Positions 60,138 through 64,000 of a DNA stretch of 64,000 bases are shown here, in pieces; within the stretch, counting starts at the first letter, position 1, and each line of letters opens with the position of its first letter. This stretch comes from Parapedobacter indicus (GTDB lineage: Bacteria > Bacteroidota > Bacteroidia > Sphingobacteriales > Sphingobacteriaceae): NCBI RefSeq assembly GCF_900113765.1, contig NZ_FOQO01000005.1, positions 266,762-330,761 of the forward strand, given 5' to 3'. The notes below the pieces were generated by a model. That model was given only the letters and a program-made list of their open reading frames with translations, made no database searches and was not told the DNA's origin. The translations under genes and the position numbers were made by a program.

Positions 60138-63100
60138 TTATGCGCCGTGGCAGTTTTTATATTTTTTGCCACTTCCACAGGGACAGGGATCGTTTCTCCC
60201 TACTTTTTGCTCGTTGCGGATTGGCTGTGTGCGCTGCACCTCGCGGGTGTCTTCAACCGGGGCACTGCTGCCGCCGGACGCCACCAACTCGGGTTTGGAG
60301 GTCTTAACCCGTGCTTCCTGCCTCGGCAACGGACGGGCTTCGCGTACATCCTGGGGTTGCTGATTAGGAATTTCGCCCTTGAAAAGGAACCCTACCACAT
60401 CTTTGTTCATGTTGACCAGCATCTCCTTAAACAGGTTGAATGCCTCCATTTTATAGATAATAATGGGGTCTTTTTGTTCATACACTGCATTTTGCACGGA
60501 TTGCTTTAGCTCGTCCATATCCCGTAGGTGTTCTTTCCAGGCCTCATCGATCAACGCGAGGACAACGCCCTTTTCAAAGGATTTGAACACTTCCTTGCCG
60601 CCGGATTCGACGGCCTTTTTGAGGTTGGTTGCTACCTGGATACCACGCAGGCCGTCCGAAAAGGGAACCACAATATTTTCGATCTGGCCGCCGCGTGTAG
60701 CAAATACATCCGTCAAGACCGGCAATGTCTGCTTAGCAATTTTTTCTCCCTTTTCATGATAGTAAGCAATGACCTGGGAGAAAAGCTTGTCTGTAAGCGA
60801 TACAATGTTGCTGTTCGCAAATTCGTCTGCGCCAAGATCCGGATCAACAGAGAAAATGCGGATTACTTCCAATTGGAATTCCTCATACGTGCCCGATTCC
60901 TTGCTCGCTGCAACCAATTCTTCCACCACATCAAAAATCGTATTGTTGAGATCTACGTCTAAGCGCTCACCAAACAATGCGTTCTTCCGCTTGGCATAAA
61001 TCACCGTACGCTGGGAGTTCATCACATCGTCATATTCCAATAGACGTTTGCGGATGCCGAAGTTGTTTTCCTCCACCTTTTTTTGCGCCCGTTCGATAGA
61101 TTTGGTAAGCATGCTATGTTGCATGACCTCACCTTCCTCTACGCCCATGCGCACCATGATGTTGGAAATCCGTTCAGAGGCAAACAAACGCATCAACGGG
61201 TCCTCTAGTGATACAAAGAATTGGGATGACCCCGGGTCTCCCTGTCGGCCGGCACGTCCGCGCAGCTGTCGGTCTACACGGCGTGATTCGTGGCGTTCTG
61301 TACCGATAATGGCTAGACCGCCCGCTTCCTTAACGCCCGGACCCAGTTTAATGTCGGTACCACGACCAGCCATGTTGGTGGCAATGGTTACCATACCCGG
61401 TTGTCCTGCTTCGGCTACGATATCTGCCTCGCGTTGGTGTAACTTGGCGTTTAACACATTATGTTTTACCCCGCGCAGTTTAAGCATGCGGCTCAGCAAT
61501 TCCGAAATTTCCACGGAAGTAGTGCCCACCAAGACCGGTCGGCCTTCTTGGGTAAGTCGATGAATCTCTTCGGCCACCGCGTTGTACTTTTCGCGGGCCG
61601 TACGGTAAATTAAATCGTGGCGGTCATCGCGTTGGATAGACACATTGGTTGGAATCTCAACCACATCCAGTTTGTAAATCTGCCAAAGTTCTCCCGCTTC
61701 TGTAATTGCAGTACCGGTCATGCCGGCCAGCTTGTGATACATGCGGAAGTAATTTTGCAAGGTAATCGTGGCGTAGGTCTGCGTTGCATCTTCGACTTTC
61801 ACATTTTCCTTCGCCTCGATGGCTTGGTGTAATCCATCTGAATAGCGGCGTCCTTCCATGATACGCCCCGTCTGTTCATCTACGATCTTAACCTTGCCCT
61901 CGTCGATGATGTATTCATCGTCTCGCTCGAACAATGTATAGGCTTTGAGGAGCTGATTAACCGAGTGGATGCGTTCGGATTTGACTGAGAAATCACGCAT
62001 CAATTCCTCTTTTTTAGCCAATTTTTCTTCTGGGCTGAGTCCCGACTTTTCAATTTCTGCTACATCCGTACCTACATCCGGCATGATGAAAAAGTTAGGA
62101 TCTTCTCCGGATGCAGTGATGAGTTCTATACCCTTTTCGGTAAGCTCTACCTGATTGTTTTTTTCATCGATTACAAAATACAGCTCGGTATCTACCTTAG
62201 GCATATTCTTGCTTTGTTCCTGCAGGTAATAATTTTCCGTTTTCTGAAGGAGCTGCCGATTGCTGCCTTCGCTGAGAAACTTAATAAGTGCCTTATACTT
62301 GGGTAGCCCCCGATGTGCACGCAATAGGGCAAGCCCGCCGCCTTCGGCGCCGGTGTCGCCTTCTGAAATCTTTTTTTTCGCGTCATTCAAAACGTTATTG
62401 ATGAATGCCTTTTGGGTATTAACCAAGCGTTCAATGCGCGGCTTGAGCTCATAAAATTCGTGTTCGTCGCCCCTTGGTATCGGACCGGAAATAATTAGCG
62501 GCGTACGGGCATCGTCAATCAGCACCGAGTCCACCTCATCCACCATGGCGAAGTGCAGTTTTCGTTGTACCAGTGCATCGGGCGATTGCGCCATGTTGTC
62601 ACGCAGGTAATCGAAGCCGAATTCATTGTTTGTACCGAATACGATGTCAGCAGCGTAGGCGTTTCGTCTCGCGGCGGAGTTTGGTTGATGCTTGTCAATG
62701 CAATCGACGCGTAGACCGTGGAATTCAAACAGTGGACCGTTCCACTCGGAGTCACGGCGGGCTAGGTAATCATTTACGGTTACAATATGTACCCCTTGTC
62801 CGGATAGCGCATTCAAGTAGGCGGGAAGGGTTCCCACCAACGTTTTACCTTCTCCAGTTGCCATTTCAGCGATTTTTCCCTCGTGCAACACGATACCCCC
62901 GATCAACTGTACATCGTAATGGACCATGTTCCACGTTACCTCGTTTCCAGCAGCGATCCAAGTATGATTCCAGATAGCCTTATCGCCCACAATTTGTACA
63001 TGCGGTTTGGAAGCTGCTAGTTCGCGGTCAAAATCGGATGCGGTTACTTCGAGTGCGGCATTTTCCGTAAAACGGCGGGCCGTTTCTTTTACTACAGCAA

Positions 63101-63431
63101 ATGCCTCAGGCAGCACCTGCATTAACACTTCTTCCAGTTTTTGGTCTCGATCTTTGCCCAGTTTGTCGACCTTGTCATAGATAGACGTTTTTTCGGTCAT
63201 ATCAATCCCTTCTTGCTCTGCGTCTGCTTTCAGTGCACCAATCTCTGCGTCGATATCAGCCAGGTATTCTGTAATACGCCGTTTAAAATCGGCTGTTTTT
63301 GATCGGAGTTCGTCGTTGGTAAGGGATTCCAGCTTCGGATACTCTGCTTTGATTTTCTCAACTAGCGGCTGGATATGTTTAATGTCCCGTTCGGACTTAC
63401 TACCAAATATTTTACTTAAAAATGTTAACAT
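60138..63431 (-). CDS. secA: Protein translocase ATPase SecA
   Basis: SecA is the motor of general protein export. Visible parts are Walker [18 protein letters not shown], Walker [75 protein letters not shown] and the terminal zinc motif [16 protein letters not shown]. At 1097 residues it is about 200 longer than in E. coli, as is usual in Bacteroidota, with insertions near residues 330-430 and before the C-terminus. It may be co-transcribed with the SPOR protein downstream. Confidence 0.97.
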   Translation of the reverse strand: MLTFLSKIFGSKSERDIKHIQPLVEKIKAEYPKLESLTNDELRSKTADFKRRITEYLADIDAEIGALKADAEQEGIDMTEKTSIYDKVDKLGKDRDQKLEEVLMQVLPEAFAVVKETARRFTENAALEVTASDFDRELAASKPHVQIVGDKAIWNHTWIAAGNEVTWNMVHYDVQLIGGIVLHEGKIAEMATGEGKTLVGTLPAYLNALSGQGVHIVTVNDYLARRDSEWNGPLFEFHGLRVDCIDKHQPNSAARRNAYAADIVFGTNNEFGFDYLRDNMAQSPDALVQRKLHFAMVDEVDSVLIDDARTPLIISGPIPRGDEHEFYELKPRIERLVNTQKAFINNVLNDAKKKISEGDTGAEGGGLALLRAHRGLPKYKALIKFLSEGSNRQLLQKTENYYLQEQSKNMPKVDTELYFVIDEKNNQVELTEKGIELITASGEDPNFFIMPDVGTDVAEIEKSGLSPEEKLAKKEELMRDFSVKSERIHSVNQLLKAYTLFERDDEYIIDEGKVKIVDEQTGRIMEGRRYSDGLHQAIEAKENVKVEDATQTYATITLQNYFRMYHKLAGMTGTAITEAGELWQIYKLDVVEIPTNVSIQRDDRHDLIYRTAREKYNAVAEEIHRLTQEGRPVLVGTTSVEISELLSRMLKLRGVKHNVLNAKLHQREADIVAEAGQPGMVTIATNMAGRGTDIKLGPGVKEAGGLAIIGTERHESRRVDRQLRGRAGRQGDPGSSQFFVSLEDPLMRLFASERISNIMVRMGVEEGEVMQHSMLTKSIERAQKKVEENNFGIRKRLLEYDDVMNSQRTVIYAKRKNALFGERLDVDLNNTIFDVVEELVAASKESGTYEEFQLEVIRIFSVDPDLGADEFANSNIVSLTDKLFSQVIAYYHEKGEKIAKQTLPVLTDVFATRGGQIENIVVPFSDGLRGIQVATNLKKAVESGGKEVFKSFEKGVVLALIDEAWKEHLRDMDELKQSVQNAVYEQKDPIIIYKMEAFNLFKEMLVNMNKDVVGFLFKGEIPNQQPQDVREARPLPRQEARVKTSKPELVASGGSSAPVEDTREVQRTQPIRNEQKVGRNDPCPCGSGKKYKNCHGA

Positions 63432-63594
63432 CGGTTATTTTTTCTATATGATATGCCATATGCTCAATAATGGCACCAAAACCCCGGCACCGCCAATATG
63501 GCATAATCGACAAAGTTAGTTATTAGATTTGAGATTTGGGATATCTGACTTCAGACAATCGCCATCCAATGAGGGGCGCGGTTGAACCAAAAGG

Positions 63595-64000
63595 CTAAGA
63601 CAAAAACAAATCTTTAGTCGTTTGGGGAATCAACGCTAATTCCCACGCCTTGTGAAAAAGCGTTCGGATAGCGGTTTTCCCTTCGTCGCCCAACGATATG
63701 GAAAACCGGTTGACGTACAATTCAATGTGTTTATACATGATATCTTCGCTCATCTCCTGCGCATGCGAACGGATAAAATCAAGACCGGATTTGGGATGGG
63801 CAAATGCGTATTCCACACTTTTGCGGATCACGCGGTCGATTTGTTTGACTGTTTTTTCTGAGAGCTGCCGCCTCGCTACAATTCCACCCAAGGGAATGGG
63901 AGCACCGGTGGCGTGTTCCCAATAGTCGCCGAGGTCCATGATTTTATGCAGTCCTTTGTCGTGGAAGGTAAAGCGATTCTCGTGGATGATCAATCCGAGA
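63595..64000 (-). CDS. mqnD: 1,4-dihydroxy-6-naphthoate synthase (partial)
   Basis: The frame is open from the right edge to TAG 63595-63597 and contains the MqnD C-terminal segments LGLIIHENRFTFHDKGLHKI, DLGDYWEHATGAPIPLGGIV and ELYVNRFSISLGDEGK. MqnD acts late in the futalosine route to menaquinone. The N-terminal part lies beyond the window. Confidence 0.85.
   Translation of the reverse strand, partial: LGLIIHENRFTFHDKGLHKIMDLGDYWEHATGAPIPLGGIVARRQLSEKTVKQIDRVIRKSVEYAFAHPKSGLDFIRSHAQEMSEDIMYKHIELYVNRFSISLGDEGKTAIRTLFHKAWELALIPQTTKDLFLS

Noticed and set aside
1-64000. Insertion sequences, prophage, integrons, tRNA and rRNA genes
   Set aside because: No transposase, integrase or phage gene was recognised, and no rRNA or tRNA sequence was seen by eye. 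A covariance-model search could still find a tRNA or small RNA that I missed.

Overview
The window looks like chromosomal DNA of a Bacteroidota member, most likely a relative of the Sphingobacteriaceae. The evidence is a fused lpxC-fabZ gene, a PorX-type response regulator with a PglZ domain, a SusD-family lipoprotein, a long SecA, an EF-P with the loop TPGNLRAF, and repeated promoter boxes of the Bacteroidota form TAnnTTTG. Base composition is moderate, close to half G+C by eye. I saw no rRNA, tRNA, CRISPR array, insertion sequence or prophage. Genus and species cannot be fixed from this sequence alone.

Layout. 1-1626: the 5' part of a secreted repeat protein on the minus strand, running off the left edge and holding an array of 84-bp coding repeats. 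1.9-9.6 kb: rmuC, a ureohydrolase-fold protein that has lost metal ligands, an epimerase and an unusual SerB-ACT protein in tandem, 5-formyl-THF cyclo-ligase, and a FAS1-SusD fusion lipoprotein. 9.7-15.5 kb (minus): HD hydrolase, lpxD, lpxC-fabZ, lpxA, ABC ATPase, efp. 15.7-21.1 kb (plus): porX, tsaE, an ECF sigma factor, a probable anti-sigma protein, an outer-membrane barrel and a second lone ABC ATPase. 21.1-28.3 kb (minus): a TolC-like protein, a LytS-type kinase / thioredoxin / LytTR regulator operon, DUF4407 and NIPSNAP proteins. 28.6-33.7 kb (plus): an aldo/keto reductase, then a trp leader with three adjacent Trp codons and an attenuator, trpE, trpG, trpC (no trpD between G and C), and dus. 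33.7-38.4 kb: flippase, acylphosphatase, VOC protein, P-loop ATPase, HAD phosphatase, FMN reductase.

38.4-55.8 kb resembles a general-stress and compatible-solute region: a dodecin/phosphoribosyltransferase/erythromycin-esterase-like/Gfo-Idh operon, a GH13 trehalose-synthase-like enzyme beside a luciferase-like flavoprotein, a second ECF sigma factor, DUF421 and YciE-like proteins, SDR and Rieske-FAD oxidoreductases, OtsA-OtsB and a GH15 trehalase/glucoamylase. 55.8-64 kb (minus): metallophosphoesterase, nucleotidyltransferase, GNAT, a hypothetical protein, M20 amidohydrolase, SPOR protein, SecA, and the 3' part of mqnD at the right edge.

The most unusual features are the two-level repeat protein; the SerB-ACT protein that kept flanking parts of phosphoglycerate dehydrogenase but lost its catalytic core; the FAS1-SusD fusion without a SusC neighbour; the sensor kinase/thioredoxin/response regulator operon; the trp attenuator in front of an incomplete trp operon; and a duplicated promoter-plus-start segment upstream of two unrelated genes. 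I did not find a clearly new defence or mobile system.
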